This document shows positions 8,304-17,339 of a stretch of DNA of 64,000 nt, piece by piece. Source of the DNA: Aquirufa beregesia (lineage in GTDB: Bacteria > Bacteroidota > Bacteroidia > Cytophagales > Spirosomataceae); NCBI RefSeq assembly GCF_011090385.1, contig NZ_SEWW01000002.1, positions 361,825 to 425,824 of the forward strand, given 5' to 3'. Made by a program: the position numbers and the translations under genes. The notes under the pieces were generated by a model. It had not been told where the DNA came from, ran no database searches, and saw only the letters and a program-made list of their open reading frames with translations. Position 1 is the stretch's first letter, and every line of letters begins with the position of its first letter.

Positions 8304-8918
8304 ATGACTATGGACGTCCAAGTAGAAAATGAAATCGATCCTTCGCCACATGCGAGACAGATTTTTGAAAAAGAATTTATGCCGCATTTAGATGCGATGT
8401 ATAATTTTGCTTTGAGATTGACGAATGATGAGGATGATGCTCAAGATTTAGTGCAAGATACCTGCTTAAAAGCATATCGTTTTATCAATTCCTTCGAGCC
8501 GGGTACTTACGCCAAAGCTTGGTTATTTCGCATTTTAAAGAATAATTTCATCAATGATTACCGCAAAAAATCTCGCGGACCATCCAAAGTGGAATTTGAA
8601 TGGGTAGAGCAATCTTTTGCAGGCGATGATGATTCTGAGCCATCCCATCAAGCGGATTTACACGCAGAAACAGTCAATGAAATGTTGGGTGACGAGATCA
8701 CCAAAGCTATCCAGGCCCTGCCAGTTGATTTTCGTATGATTATTATTTTATGTGATTTGGAAGAATTTAGCTACGAAGAAATGGCTAAAATTTTAAATAT
8801 TCCTATTGGTACTGTACGTTCCCGCCTACACCGTGCCAGAGCATTATTGAAAGACTCCTTAGCGGCTTATGCTAAATCTAAAGGATATGGAGCTGACACT
8901 TTGTCAGATTTGGATTGA
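8304..8918 (+). CDS. ECF-type RNA polymerase sigma factor
   Basis: A 204-residue group 4 sigma factor. Region 2 covers about residues 25-90 (MYNFALRLTNDEDDAQDLVQ, then WLFRILKNNFINDYRKK). Region 4 covers about 130-190 (LPVDFRMIIILCDLEEFSYE, followed by AKILNIPIGTVRSRLHRAR). The linker is acidic. It is followed 47 bp later by a small Cys-rich protein on the same strand, the usual sigma/anti-sigma arrangement, and resembles a type widely conserved in Bacteroidota with a redox- or envelope-stress role. The ATG at 8310 (third codon) is an alternative start. The inducing signal is not evident from sequence. Confidence 0.92.
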   Translation: MTMDVQVENEIDPSPHARQIFEKEFMPHLDAMYNFALRLTNDEDDAQDLVQDTCLKAYRFINSFEPGTYAKAWLFRILKNNFINDYRKKSRGPSKVEFEWVEQSFAGDDDSEPSHQADLHAETVNEMLGDEITKAIQALPVDFRMIIILCDLEEFSYEEMAKILNIPIGTVRSRLHRARALLKDSLAAYAKSKGYGADTLSDLD

Positions 8919-8965
8919 ACTTTTACACCAAGGCTTGCGTTAGCCCAAACAGAATGAATTAATTA

Positions 8966-9244
8966 ATGAGCATGAAGAAGAGCTGTGAACATCAGAAAGA
9001 TTGCATGAAGCTAATCCAGCGAATATTGGATAAAGAAGCAAGTCCAGAAGAGGAGGCCGCCTTTTTGGCTAATAAAGATCAATGTATTCCATGTCAAGAA
9101 GGATATGAACTGGAGACTTCTTTAAAAAAAGCTATTAAAGAAAAATGTACGGCAAAATGTCCAGATGAACTTTTTGCCCGGATCAAAGAGAAACTTTTTC
9201 TATTAATTATCCTTATTTCCATCTTAATTCCCTTATTTTGTTAG
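8966..9244 (+). CDS. Probable anti-sigma factor, small Cys-rich protein with hydrophobic tail
   Basis: A 92-residue protein with Cys in CEHQKDC near the start, a CxxC (QCIPCQ) near residue 45 and KCTAKC near 66. This resembles the zinc-binding anti-sigma (ZAS) proteins paired with ECF sigma factors, and it lies directly behind one. In the usual HxxxCxxC motif the His position here reads Asn (LANKDQCIPC), although an earlier His-Cys pair exists. The last ~16 residues (LFLLIILISILIPLFC) are hydrophobic enough for a short tail anchor, unlike soluble family members. The gene ends 20 bp before gmk. Confidence 0.75.
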   Translation: MSMKKSCEHQKDCMKLIQRILDKEASPEEEAAFLANKDQCIPCQEGYELETSLKKAIKEKCTAKCPDELFARIKEKLFLLIILISILIPLFC

Positions 9245-9264
9245 CTTAAACAAACAACAATTTT

Positions 9265-9831
9265 TTGGAAGGGAAATTAATTATTTTTTCAGCACCTTCG
9301 GGTTCAGGTAAGACGACCATCGTTAAAGAACTCATCAAAAATAATTCCAATTTGGGGTTTTCTATTTCAGCATGTACCAGAGATAAGCGTGGGAGATCAG
9401 AGGAGAATGGTAAAGATTATTATTTTTTAACACCGGACGAGTTTCGTCAAAAAATCAACGAAGAGGCTTTTGTTGAATGGGAAGAGGTATATCCTGGGGC
9501 CTATTATGGTACCTTAAAATCAGAAATTGAACGGATTTGGGCATCTGGCAAACATGTCATTTTTGATGTGGATGTTAAAGGTGGGCTAGCTCTCAAGAAA
9601 TATTACGGAGATCGCGCTTTAGCTATATTTGTGAAGGTTCCAACCTTAGAAGTTTTGGAGGAAAGATTGCGTTCTAGAGGTACAGAAAGTGAGGAAGCCT
9701 TATCCAAACGCGTCTTTAAGATGAAATTTGAATGGTCTTTCCAAAGTCAATTTGATGTCATTTTGGTGAATGATAAATTAGAGGAAGCAATCGAAAAAGC
9801 ACAATCCCTTTTCGATGATTTTACCCAATAA
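9265..9831 (+). CDS. gmk: Guanylate kinase
   Basis: A 188-residue protein. The P-loop lies at the N-terminus ([13 protein letters not shown]). The GMP-binding region has STRD-type [19 protein letters not shown] and YGTLKSEIE, with [10 protein letters not shown] after it. It phosphorylates GMP to GDP. The start must be TTG at 9265: an in-frame TAA lies at 9247-9249, no ATG or GTG occurs before the P-loop, and the TTG-derived start gives a normal family N-terminus. nadD begins 3 bp after the stop, so gmk, nadD and comEC form a tight run. Confidence 0.95.
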   Translation: MEGKLIIFSAPSGSGKTTIVKELIKNNSNLGFSISACTRDKRGRSEENGKDYYFLTPDEFRQKINEEAFVEWEEVYPGAYYGTLKSEIERIWASGKHVIFDVDVKGGLALKKYYGDRALAIFVKVPTLEVLEERLRSRGTESEEALSKRVFKMKFEWSFQSQFDVILVNDKLEEAIEKAQSLFDDFTQ

Positions 9832-9834
9832 TCC

Positions 9835-10407
9835 ATGAAAATTGCTTTGTTTTTTGGTTCGTTTAATCCCATTCATCATGGTCACCTGATGATTGCCCAA
9901 GCGGTATTGAATCAAACCGATGTTCAGCAGATTTGGTTTGTGGTATCTCCTCAAAATCCACATAAAAAAAGTAAAAGTCTCCTACACGAGTTTGATCGCT
10001 TGGATTTAGTGGAAAGAGCCATAGCGGATAATTTTCAATTCAAAAGCTGTGACATAGAGTTTAGCTTAAAAAAGCCTTCTTATACCATTGATACCCTAAT
10101 TCATTTGTCGGAGAAATTTCCACAGCATGAATTTGAATTGATTTTGGGGGGAGATAATTTGGAGCAATTTAAGAGCTGGAAAAACTACGATAAGATTCTT
10201 GATTATTTTGGTCTTTACGTATATCCACGTGGGGAAGAGCCAATCAGCGAGCTATGGAGCCATCCCAAGGTAAAAAAGGTGAATGCGCCTGTTTTACATA
10301 TTTCAGCCACTTACATCAGGGAATGCATTCAAAAAAATCAGTCGATCAAATATCTAGTTCCTGATACTGTAGAGCAGTTAATCGCTCAGAAAAAATTCTA
10401 CATTTAA
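9835..10407 (+). CDS. nadD: Nicotinate-nucleotide adenylyltransferase
   Basis: A 190-residue nucleotidyltransferase. The N-terminal GSFNPIHHGHLMIA holds the HxGH motif, and the C-terminal ISATYIREC is the family's ISxT/SxxR signature. It adenylates nicotinate mononucleotide to deamido-NAD in NAD synthesis. The length is typical. It sits between gmk and comEC with very short gaps. Confidence 0.96.
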   Translation: MKIALFFGSFNPIHHGHLMIAQAVLNQTDVQQIWFVVSPQNPHKKSKSLLHEFDRLDLVERAIADNFQFKSCDIEFSLKKPSYTIDTLIHLSEKFPQHEFELILGGDNLEQFKSWKNYDKILDYFGLYVYPRGEEPISELWSHPKVKKVNAPVLHISATYIRECIQKNQSIKYLVPDTVEQLIAQKKFYI

Positions 10408-10424
10408 GCCTTAGCGCTTAAACA

Positions 10425-12500
10425 TTGTTTTCATTTTTCAGTACATTTCCTTTTTTGCGACTTTGCCTTTGGTGGGCTTTAGGCGTTATTTTGGTTCCTG
10501 AAAATCGCCAGGAATTAGGTTATGATTTACTTTTTTGTCTGTTTTTACTTGGTTTATTATTCCTAATCATTTGGATAAAAAATAGACCTATTTTCAACGC
10601 TTATTTATTATCCTTAGCCTGTTTTTGTGCAGGATACTTGCGCACGCTAGACGTAAAAAATCTATATCAAAAGCTGCCAAGCGATGTTATTGCTTTTCGA
10701 TTTCAACTCGTAAGTTCTCCTATTAAAAAACCCAAAACCTATGCATTTGTTGGAGAAATTTCAAATTATTTGAATTCAAAAGGGGAATGGAGAGCTATAC
10801 AGACTCGAAGTCAATTCTACTTAGAGCACACTGCAGACATTCCAAAATTGGGAGATATTTACCTCTCTAAGGCTCATCTTCAAGCCATTCGACCAGCAGC
10901 GTTTCCTTTTGGTCAAAACTGGCCAGCCTATTTTGCCAGAAAAGGAATATATTCTACGGCTTTTTTGCCCGCAAAATGGACGAAAAGACTTCAGTATAAC
11001 GAAAGGGATTTCGTTTTTAAGGCGTTTTTTGAACGTGTGCAACAAGATTTGTTGCAACATCTTCATCGGGCGCTTCCTGGAGAAAGGAATAGGGCTGTAG
11101 GAGGTGCTATGTTATTGGGAGGACATGAAAGTATCGACTTTGAAACTAGAAAGAGTTATGCAGCTTTAGGGGCCATTCATATTTTGTCGGTTTCAGGGAT
11201 GCATGTGGGAATCCTTTTTTTGTGTATTCAGTTTTTTCTCACATTCATTCCAAGAAGAAATCGAATTACATCCATAGGTGTTTTTTTACTACCCTTTCTA
11301 CTTATTTGGATGTATGCTGGAATTACCGGATTTTCTGCACCAGTATTACGCGCGAGTTGGATGTTTTCGGTGGTACTTTTTGCTCAAACATTTCGATATT
11401 CCCTGAATTCAATCAATCTGTTGGCATTTACTGGGTTTGTGATGTTGGTTTGGGATCCTATGCAAGTATACGACGCGGGGTTTCAATTGTCGTTTTTAGC
11501 TGTATTGGGAATACTTATATATCAACCCTCTCTAAGTGTTATCTGGGAACCGAATATAAAGAATCCCATAGGTCAATATATAGTTAAACAAGCCTGGTCA
11601 TTAACTACTGTAGCTGTTGCTGCTCAAGCTTTGACTTTCCCTTGGATCTTGTATTACTTTCATCAGTTCCCCCATGTGGGCATCATGTTATTAGCAAATC
11701 CGCTACTTGTCTTACTCTCATCTGTCTCGTTGATTTTAGGATTGGTATTCCTACTGATAGCACCCATTTTATATGCATGGGACATCATTTATTTGTACAT
11801 TATTATGGGTCAAGTTTTGAATGCTAGTTTCACGCTTCTGCACGAAGTGATGTTTTGGATTGATGGCGTATTTCAACCAACCATTCCTTTTTTACATTGG
11901 GAAAATTGGATGTTTGTTTCGTATTATTTGATGCTAATCCTAGTGAAATACTGGTGGGATATCCGGCACGGGGCTATTTTAGCTTTCTTTGGTTTAGTGC
12001 TTTTATGCAGTGTTTCGTATGTTGAATGGGAGCAATGGAAAGCTCTGAAAAATCAGAAAATCGCCTATTTAGGCCAATATCGTGGTGAGCCAGTATGGCT
12101 TGAATTACAAGGGTTGAAAGCGAAATTGCTTGCCTCCAGAAGGATATTCCAGGATCCGGCTTGGATTCAATCCAATATTTCTCCTGTTTTGGCACATCAT
12201 TTTATTGAGGATACAGTTCAAGTGAAATGGGAGGAAGAAAAGAATGTTTCTTGGCAATGGAAGGGTAAGCGATTTTATAGAGTTCAACAGCCTCAGGTGA
12301 TGTTTTCAGCGAAAATCGATGTATTGATAATTGACAGTAAATTGAAAAAGCAGGGTTTTGATTGGTTGAAATCTAAGAGAGGGGGAGATTGGCTTTGGAC
12401 TCAATCGCTTTCATCATATTATTTGAAGAAATTAGCCCAGTTTGATCCATTGCCAGGTCATCAAATGGCATTGGATACCGTCATGGCCAGGGGATATTAA
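10425..12500 (+). CDS. comEC: ComEC/Rec2-family DNA uptake channel without a metallo-beta-lactamase domain
   Basis: A 691-residue polytopic membrane protein. It has two or three N-terminal membrane helices, then a DUF4131-like soluble part, then the Competence domain (about residues 225-500) starting with AVGGAMLLGGHESIDFETRK and SVSGMHVGILF. The family moves single-stranded DNA across the inner membrane during transformation. Larger relatives carry a C-terminal metallo-beta-lactamase domain with HxHxDH; the C-terminal ~190 residues here lack that motif. The start is TTG at 10425, and no ATG lies near the first membrane helix. A hairpin terminator immediately follows the stop. Confidence 0.9.
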   Translation: MFSFFSTFPFLRLCLWWALGVILVPENRQELGYDLLFCLFLLGLLFLIIWIKNRPIFNAYLLSLACFCAGYLRTLDVKNLYQKLPSDVIAFRFQLVSSPIKKPKTYAFVGEISNYLNSKGEWRAIQTRSQFYLEHTADIPKLGDIYLSKAHLQAIRPAAFPFGQNWPAYFARKGIYSTAFLPAKWTKRLQYNERDFVFKAFFERVQQDLLQHLHRALPGERNRAVGGAMLLGGHESIDFETRKSYAALGAIHILSVSGMHVGILFLCIQFFLTFIPRRNRITSIGVFLLPFLLIWMYAGITGFSAPVLRASWMFSVVLFAQTFRYSLNSINLLAFTGFVMLVWDPMQVYDAGFQLSFLAVLGILIYQPSLSVIWEPNIKNPIGQYIVKQAWSLTTVAVAAQALTFPWILYYFHQFPHVGIMLLANPLLVLLSSVSLILGLVFLLIAPILYAWDIIYLYIIMGQVLNASFTLLHEVMFWIDGVFQPTIPFLHWENWMFVSYYLMLILVKYWWDIRHGAILAFFGLVLLCSVSYVEWEQWKALKNQKIAYLGQYRGEPVWLELQGLKAKLLASRRIFQDPAWIQSNISPVLAHHFIEDTVQVKWEEEKNVSWQWKGKRFYRVQQPQVMFSAKIDVLIIDSKLKKQGFDWLKSKRGGDWLWTQSLSSYYLKKLAQFDPLPGHQMALDTVMARGY

Positions 12501-12529
12501 AAAAGGCTGTCGTTTCGGACAGCCTTTTT
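12501..12529. terminator. Bidirectional rho-independent terminator
   Basis: The stem AAAAGGCTGTC / GACAGCCTTTT with a 6-nt loop is flanked by A and T runs, directly between the convergent comEC and typA stops. Confidence 0.88.
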
Positions 12530-12531
12530 GT

Positions 12532-14340
12532 TTATTTATTTTTTTGCTCTTGACGTTTACGCTCGTTAGGATCTAAGAAGATCTTACGCATACGTAAAGA
12601 CTTCGGAGTGATTTCTAAGTATTCATCTTTTTGGATGAATTCCATACACTCTTCTAGAGAGAAGTTTAATTTAGGTGCAATCTTGGTATTGGTGTCCGTA
12701 CCTGAAGCACGCATGTTGGTTAATTGTTTTGCATTTTGCAAGTTAACCTCAATGTCGTTTTGGCGATTGTGTTCACCAACAACCATACCTGAGTAAATCT
12801 CTTCACCTGGATCGATGAAGAACACCCCTCTGTCTTGTAATTTATCAATGGCATATGGTGTAGCAACTCCTGTGTTCATGGAAATCAATGAACCGTTAAT
12901 TCTACCTGGAATAGATCCTTTGAAGGACTCATATCCAATAAAACGGTGTGCCATGATAGCTTCACCAAAAGTAGCAGTTAACACTTTAGAACGTAGTCCA
13001 ATCAAACCTCTCGAAGGAATGTTGAATTCTAAGTGTTGTAAGTCACCTTTAGGTTCCATAATCAATAACTCACCCTTTCCTTGAGTAGCTAATTCAATAA
13101 CTTTACCTGCTACTTCTTCTGGTACGTCAACGACTAAAGATTCAATCGGCTCTAATTTTTCTCCATTATCGCCTTCTTTATAAATTACTTGCGGTTGACC
13201 AACTTGTAATTCATACCCTTCACGACGCATGGTTTCAATTAAAACAGACAAGTGAAGGATACCACGACCAAAAACCAAGAATTTATCTTCACTTTCGGTG
13301 GTCATAACTCTCAAAGCTAAGTTTTTCTCAGTTTCTTTGAATAGACGCTCACGAATATGACGAGAAGTTACCATTTTACCTTCTCTACCAAAGAAAGGAG
13401 AGTTGTTGATGGTAAATAACATGTTCATGGTTGGTTCATCAATAGCGATACGCTCCAATGCTTCTGGATTTTCTGGATCGGCCAAAGTATCTCCGATTTC
13501 AAAATCTTCAATACCTGTCACCGCACAAATTTCCCCGCATTCTACCGTATCTACACGTACTTTACCAAGACCTTCAAATACTTGAAGTTCCTTGATGCGC
13601 ATTTTTTTAATTGAGCCATCCGATTTACAAAGTGCGATAGGCATATTTTCTTTCAATGTTCCACGCTCCAAACGTCCGATCGCGATACGACCTACAAATG
13701 AAGAATAGTCTAATGAAGTGATTTGCATTTGAGGTGTACCTTCCTGAACTTTAGAAGCAGGAATGTGCTCGATGATGGCATCTAACAATGGGATGATATT
13801 GTCTGTTGGAGTTTTCCAATCGGTATTCATCCATCCTTGTTTAGAAGAACCGTATAAGCAAGGGAAATCTAATTGCTCTTCTGAGGCATTCAAGTTAAAC
13901 ATTAAGTCAAATACGGACTCATGTACTTCGTCTGGGCGACAGTTTTCTTTATCTACTTTATTGACAACTACGATGGGTTTTAAACCTAAAGCGATGGCTT
14001 TAGATAAAACGAAACGTGTTTGAGGCATAGGACCTTCAAAGGCATCCACTAATAACAAAACACCATCAGCCATACGTAATACACGTTCAACTTCTCCTCC
14101 AAAGTCGGCGTGACCAGGAGTGTCAATGATGTTGATTTTCACGCCATTATAGCGAACGGATACGTTTTTGGAAACGATGGTAATGCCGCGCTCTCTTTCT
14201 AGGTCGTTGTTATCTAGGATAAGATCACCAAATTCTTGATTTTCTCTAAAAATCTTAGATGCATGAATGATTTTGTCGACTAGGGTAGTTTTACCGTGGT
14301 CAACGTGGGCAATAATGGCAATGTTGCGAATGCTTTGCAT
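12532..14340 (-). CDS. typA: Translational GTPase TypA/BipA
   Basis: A 602-residue GTPase. G motifs are HVDHGKTT (G1), RGITI (G2), DTPGHADFG (G3) and NKVD (G4). The EF-G-like domains and the BipA-specific C-terminal domain (about 480-602) are complete. It acts on 50S assembly and stress adaptation. I take the ATG at 14340 (MQSIRNIAII), because the upstream ATG at 14367 would add nine atypical residues. A TACCTTTG -7 box lies at 14396-14403. Confidence 0.96.
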   Translation of the reverse strand: MQSIRNIAIIAHVDHGKTTLVDKIIHASKIFRENQEFGDLILDNNDLERERGITIVSKNVSVRYNGVKINIIDTPGHADFGGEVERVLRMADGVLLLVDAFEGPMPQTRFVLSKAIALGLKPIVVVNKVDKENCRPDEVHESVFDLMFNLNASEEQLDFPCLYGSSKQGWMNTDWKTPTDNIIPLLDAIIEHIPASKVQEGTPQMQITSLDYSSFVGRIAIGRLERGTLKENMPIALCKSDGSIKKMRIKELQVFEGLGKVRVDTVECGEICAVTGIEDFEIGDTLADPENPEALERIAIDEPTMNMLFTINNSPFFGREGKMVTSRHIRERLFKETEKNLALRVMTTESEDKFLVFGRGILHLSVLIETMRREGYELQVGQPQVIYKEGDNGEKLEPIESLVVDVPEEVAGKVIELATQGKGELLIMEPKGDLQHLEFNIPSRGLIGLRSKVLTATFGEAIMAHRFIGYESFKGSIPGRINGSLISMNTGVATPYAIDKLQDRGVFFIDPGEEIYSGMVVGEHNRQNDIEVNLQNAKQLTNMRASGTDTNTKIAPKLNFSLEECMEFIQKDEYLEITPKSLRMRKIFLDPNERKRQEQKNK

Positions 14341-14395
14341 ATAATAATGGCGCTTTGATGAAATCAAATCTCTCTGCCTGAGGAAATTTAAGGTG

Positions 14396-14403
14396 CAAAG
14401 GTA
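14396..14403 (-). promoter_or_regulatory. Candidate -7 element (TACCTTTG) for typA
   Basis: The reverse-strand TACCTTTG predicts a start site near 14390, about 50 nt before the typA ATG. No clear TTG is seen at the -33 position. Confidence 0.5.
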
Positions 14404-14454
14404 GGGATAATTTCTTAGAAAAGTACTAATTGAAGATAATGAAATCGTGAAATC

Positions 14455-16407
14455 TTAGTCTTGATTCACTTTCTGAGAAGTAGATTTGATTTTGTTCGGA
14501 TAGAAATCGGCAATTTTTTTCAGGATATTCTCAGAATCAATTCCACATAATTGGTAAAGTTCATGCGGTTCACCGTGTTCAATAATATCATCAGGGACTC
14601 CTAAACGTAACATGGGTTTGTTATATCCATGATCCAGCATGAACTCGGCAATAGCAGAACCAAAGCCTCCTTGAATACAAGCATCTTCAACGGTAATGAT
14701 CTGATTATAAGTTGAAAATACTTCATGAAGTATTTTTTCATCCAAGGGTTTCACGAATCGCATGTCATAAAGTGCTGGATTCATCCCGAGAGATCTTGCT
14801 TTTTGGCAGGCTAATTCAGCTTCATTTCCAACATGGCCAATACTTAAAATGGCAATATCTTCTCCATCTAGTACTTTTTGTCCTTGGCCAATGGTGATTT
14901 CTTCAAAACCAGTTCGCCATGCAGGCATAACACCTGCACCACGTGGATATCGGATGGTAATGGCCTTATGATGTTCTTTGAATTTATCCAATGAAGCCGT
15001 ATACATGATATTTCGTAGTTCCTGTTCATTTTTCGGTGCTGCTACAATCATGTTAGGAATACAACGCATGTAGGCTAAATCATACAATCCGTGATGCGTT
15101 GGACCATCTGCCCCAGCTAGACCCGCTCGATCTAAACAGAAGATAACAGGTAGCTTTTGTAAGCAAACATCATGCACGACTTGGTCATAGGCTCTTTGCA
15201 TGAAAGAACTGTAGATATTACAAAATACGGTTAGTCCTTGAGTAGCCATACCTGCCGAAAAGGTAACAGCATGTTGTTCGGCTATACCCACATCAAAAGC
15301 CCTGTCAGGCATGGCTCTCATCATGATATTCAATGAAGACCCTGATGGCATAGCTGGAGTGATTCCCATAATCTTGGGATTTTGTTCTGCCAACTCCAAT
15401 ATGGTATGACCAAAAACCTCCTGATATTTAGGTGGTTGTGGGTTATCAAATGTCTTTTTGTGGATCTCCCCAGTGATTTTATCAAATTTTCCAGGAGCAT
15501 GCCAAAGTGTTTGATCTTTCTCTGCTAATGAATAGCCTTTTCCTTTGGTGGTAATACAATGTAAAATTTTTGGACCAGGAATATCTTTTAAGTCATTTAA
15601 CACGGTGGTTAAATATTGTACATCATGTCCATCAATGGGGCCAAAATACCTTAAATTGAGGGATTCAAATAGATTACTTTGCTTGAGTAAGGTAGCCTTT
15701 AATCCATTTTCTATTTTCGAAACAATCTCTTGAGCAGATTTGCCAAACTTGGACATCTTACCTAAAAGGTTCCAAACATCGTCTTTCACTCGGTTGTACG
15801 TGTGAGAGGTGGTAATATCCGTTAAATATTCTTTTAATGCACCTACATTGGGGTCAATGGCCATGCAATTATCATTCAAGATGATCAGCATATTATTGGG
15901 AATATCACCCGCATGGTTCATGGCTTCAAAAGCCATTCCTGCAGTCATGGAACCATCTCCTATGACCGCAATGTGCTGTTTATGAAATTCTTTTTTATAC
16001 CTAGAAGCTACAGCCATACCGAGTGCCGCAGAAATGGATGTAGATGAATGTCCTACTCCAAAGGCATCGTATTCACTTTCTGATCGCTTTGGGAAGCCAC
16101 TAATTCCTCCAAATAATCGATTGGTATGGAATGAATCCTGGCGGCCCGTTAGAATCTTGTGACCATAGGCCTGATGTCCTACATCCCAAACAAGCTGGTC
16201 ATCGGGAGTGTTGAATACATAATGCAAGGCTACGGTTAATTCTGTGACCCCCAAAGATGCCCCAAAATGCCCACCATTGACAGATACATTGTCGATGATA
16301 AATTGACGTAATTCATGGCAAACCGCAGGTAATTCTGCAGGGGACAACTTTCGCAAATCCGCAGGGGATTGGATTTTGCTTAAGATAGGTCCGGCTTGAA
16401 ATTGCAT
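14455..16407 (-). CDS. dxs: 1-deoxy-D-xylulose-5-phosphate synthase
   Basis: A 650-residue thiamine-diphosphate enzyme of the MEP isoprenoid pathway, joining pyruvate and glyceraldehyde-3-phosphate. The ThDP/Mg site is around VIGDGSMTAGMAFEAMNHAG with the following NDNCMAI. The substrate-binding His is in GHVGNEAELAC-type C-terminal context and in DVGHQAYGHKILTGR near residue 80. The transketolase pyrimidine domain has DVGIAEQHAVTFSAG with its catalytic Glu. ispH at 39 kb is the last enzyme of the same pathway. Its own -7 box lies at 16450-16457. Confidence 0.97.
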   Translation of the reverse strand: MQFQAGPILSKIQSPADLRKLSPAELPAVCHELRQFIIDNVSVNGGHFGASLGVTELTVALHYVFNTPDDQLVWDVGHQAYGHKILTGRQDSFHTNRLFGGISGFPKRSESEYDAFGVGHSSTSISAALGMAVASRYKKEFHKQHIAVIGDGSMTAGMAFEAMNHAGDIPNNMLIILNDNCMAIDPNVGALKEYLTDITTSHTYNRVKDDVWNLLGKMSKFGKSAQEIVSKIENGLKATLLKQSNLFESLNLRYFGPIDGHDVQYLTTVLNDLKDIPGPKILHCITTKGKGYSLAEKDQTLWHAPGKFDKITGEIHKKTFDNPQPPKYQEVFGHTILELAEQNPKIMGITPAMPSGSSLNIMMRAMPDRAFDVGIAEQHAVTFSAGMATQGLTVFCNIYSSFMQRAYDQVVHDVCLQKLPVIFCLDRAGLAGADGPTHHGLYDLAYMRCIPNMIVAAPKNEQELRNIMYTASLDKFKEHHKAITIRYPRGAGVMPAWRTGFEEITIGQGQKVLDGEDIAILSIGHVGNEAELACQKARSLGMNPALYDMRFVKPLDEKILHEVFSTYNQIITVEDACIQGGFGSAIAEFMLDHGYNKPMLRLGVPDDIIEHGEPHELYQLCGIDSENILKKIADFYPNKIKSTSQKVNQD

Positions 16408-16449
16408 CTTGGAGGGGTAATTTGGATGAAGGATTCTGATTTAACTATA

Positions 16450-16457
16450 CAAAGGTA
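16450..16457 (-). promoter_or_regulatory. Candidate -7 element (TACCTTTG) for dxs
   Basis: The reverse-strand TACCTTTG lies 42 bp before the dxs ATG, in the gap after the rhomboid gene. No -33 TTG is evident. Confidence 0.5.
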
Positions 16458-16474
16458 AAAATGTTTTCGGCTGA

Positions 16475-17338
16475 CTAGTCATTTTTTTGACTTGCTTTAA
16501 ACAATCGTTTCTTTTCGTGCTTGCTTAAACTTTCATATCCAGAAGTTGAAATTTTGTCCAAAATAGTATTCAATTCATCTTCTTCAATCTCCTCGGCATC
16601 ATTTTGCTCCACAAAATCTTGTATTTTCTTTTGGAGGGTCATGGAGTAAGAATAAATTTTTTCTTCAGGAACGGGCCTCCGAGATTGCCTTTTTTGGTAG
16701 GAGTAGGCATATAAAAAACCTAATAAGGCTCCTCCTAAATGGGCTATATTACCTCCCGCGTTAGTTCCTGTGGTTTCAATCATGGACCACAGAATATAAA
16801 ATGCCGCTACATATTTAATAGCAACTTCTCCAAAGATCAACAGATGAACTTTATAGTTAGGTTGTAAAGTTGCCGCACCTACTACTATGGCAAAAACACT
16901 AGCAGAGGCCCCATTGAGATAAATATGCCCTTTCATCACGAAATAGGAGAAGCTATTTAACAACAAAATGTAGGCAATAGCTCCAGCTAATCCACCCAAA
17001 AAATACAATTGTATCAGGCGTTTTTGGCCCACAAAGCTATGGATGATACTGCCAAACCAATACAGGAAAAGCATATTAAATACTAAGTGAAATATTTCAA
17101 AATGAGCAAAGAAATAGGTAAAGAAAGTCCAAGGTTTGTACAATACCACTTTGGGTTGAGAGGAAAGCGCTATTTGTTCTAATAGCTGGTTATACCAATC
17201 TTCCTTTCCTGCCAAGGATAAAAAAACATGGCTCAAGGAAACAAAAACAAAGACAAATACATTGGCCAATATAAGTCGCCACAACCCATTTTCTGGATTT
17301 TGAATGACGAGCTTGATGTCCTGCCAAATACTTTTCAT
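16475..17338 (-). CDS. Rhomboid-family intramembrane serine protease
   Basis: A 287-residue protein with about six membrane helices and a charged C-terminal tail of ~70 residues. The catalytic Ser is in NGASASVF (helix 4; family GxSG, here with Ala in the last position). The His is in NIAHLGGALLGFLYAY (helix 6). It cleaves membrane proteins within the bilayer. It starts 1 bp after the stop of a second rhomboid gene, so the pair is cotranscribed behind cysS. The GASA variant makes activity slightly less certain than for its neighbour. Confidence 0.88.
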   Translation of the reverse strand: MKSIWQDIKLVIQNPENGLWRLILANVFVFVFVSLSHVFLSLAGKEDWYNQLLEQIALSSQPKVVLYKPWTFFTYFFAHFEIFHLVFNMLFLYWFGSIIHSFVGQKRLIQLYFLGGLAGAIAYILLLNSFSYFVMKGHIYLNGASASVFAIVVGAATLQPNYKVHLLIFGEVAIKYVAAFYILWSMIETTGTNAGGNIAHLGGALLGFLYAYSYQKRQSRRPVPEEKIYSYSMTLQKKIQDFVEQNDAEEIEEDELNTILDKISTSGYESLSKHEKKRLFKASQKND

Positions 17339-17339
17339 C

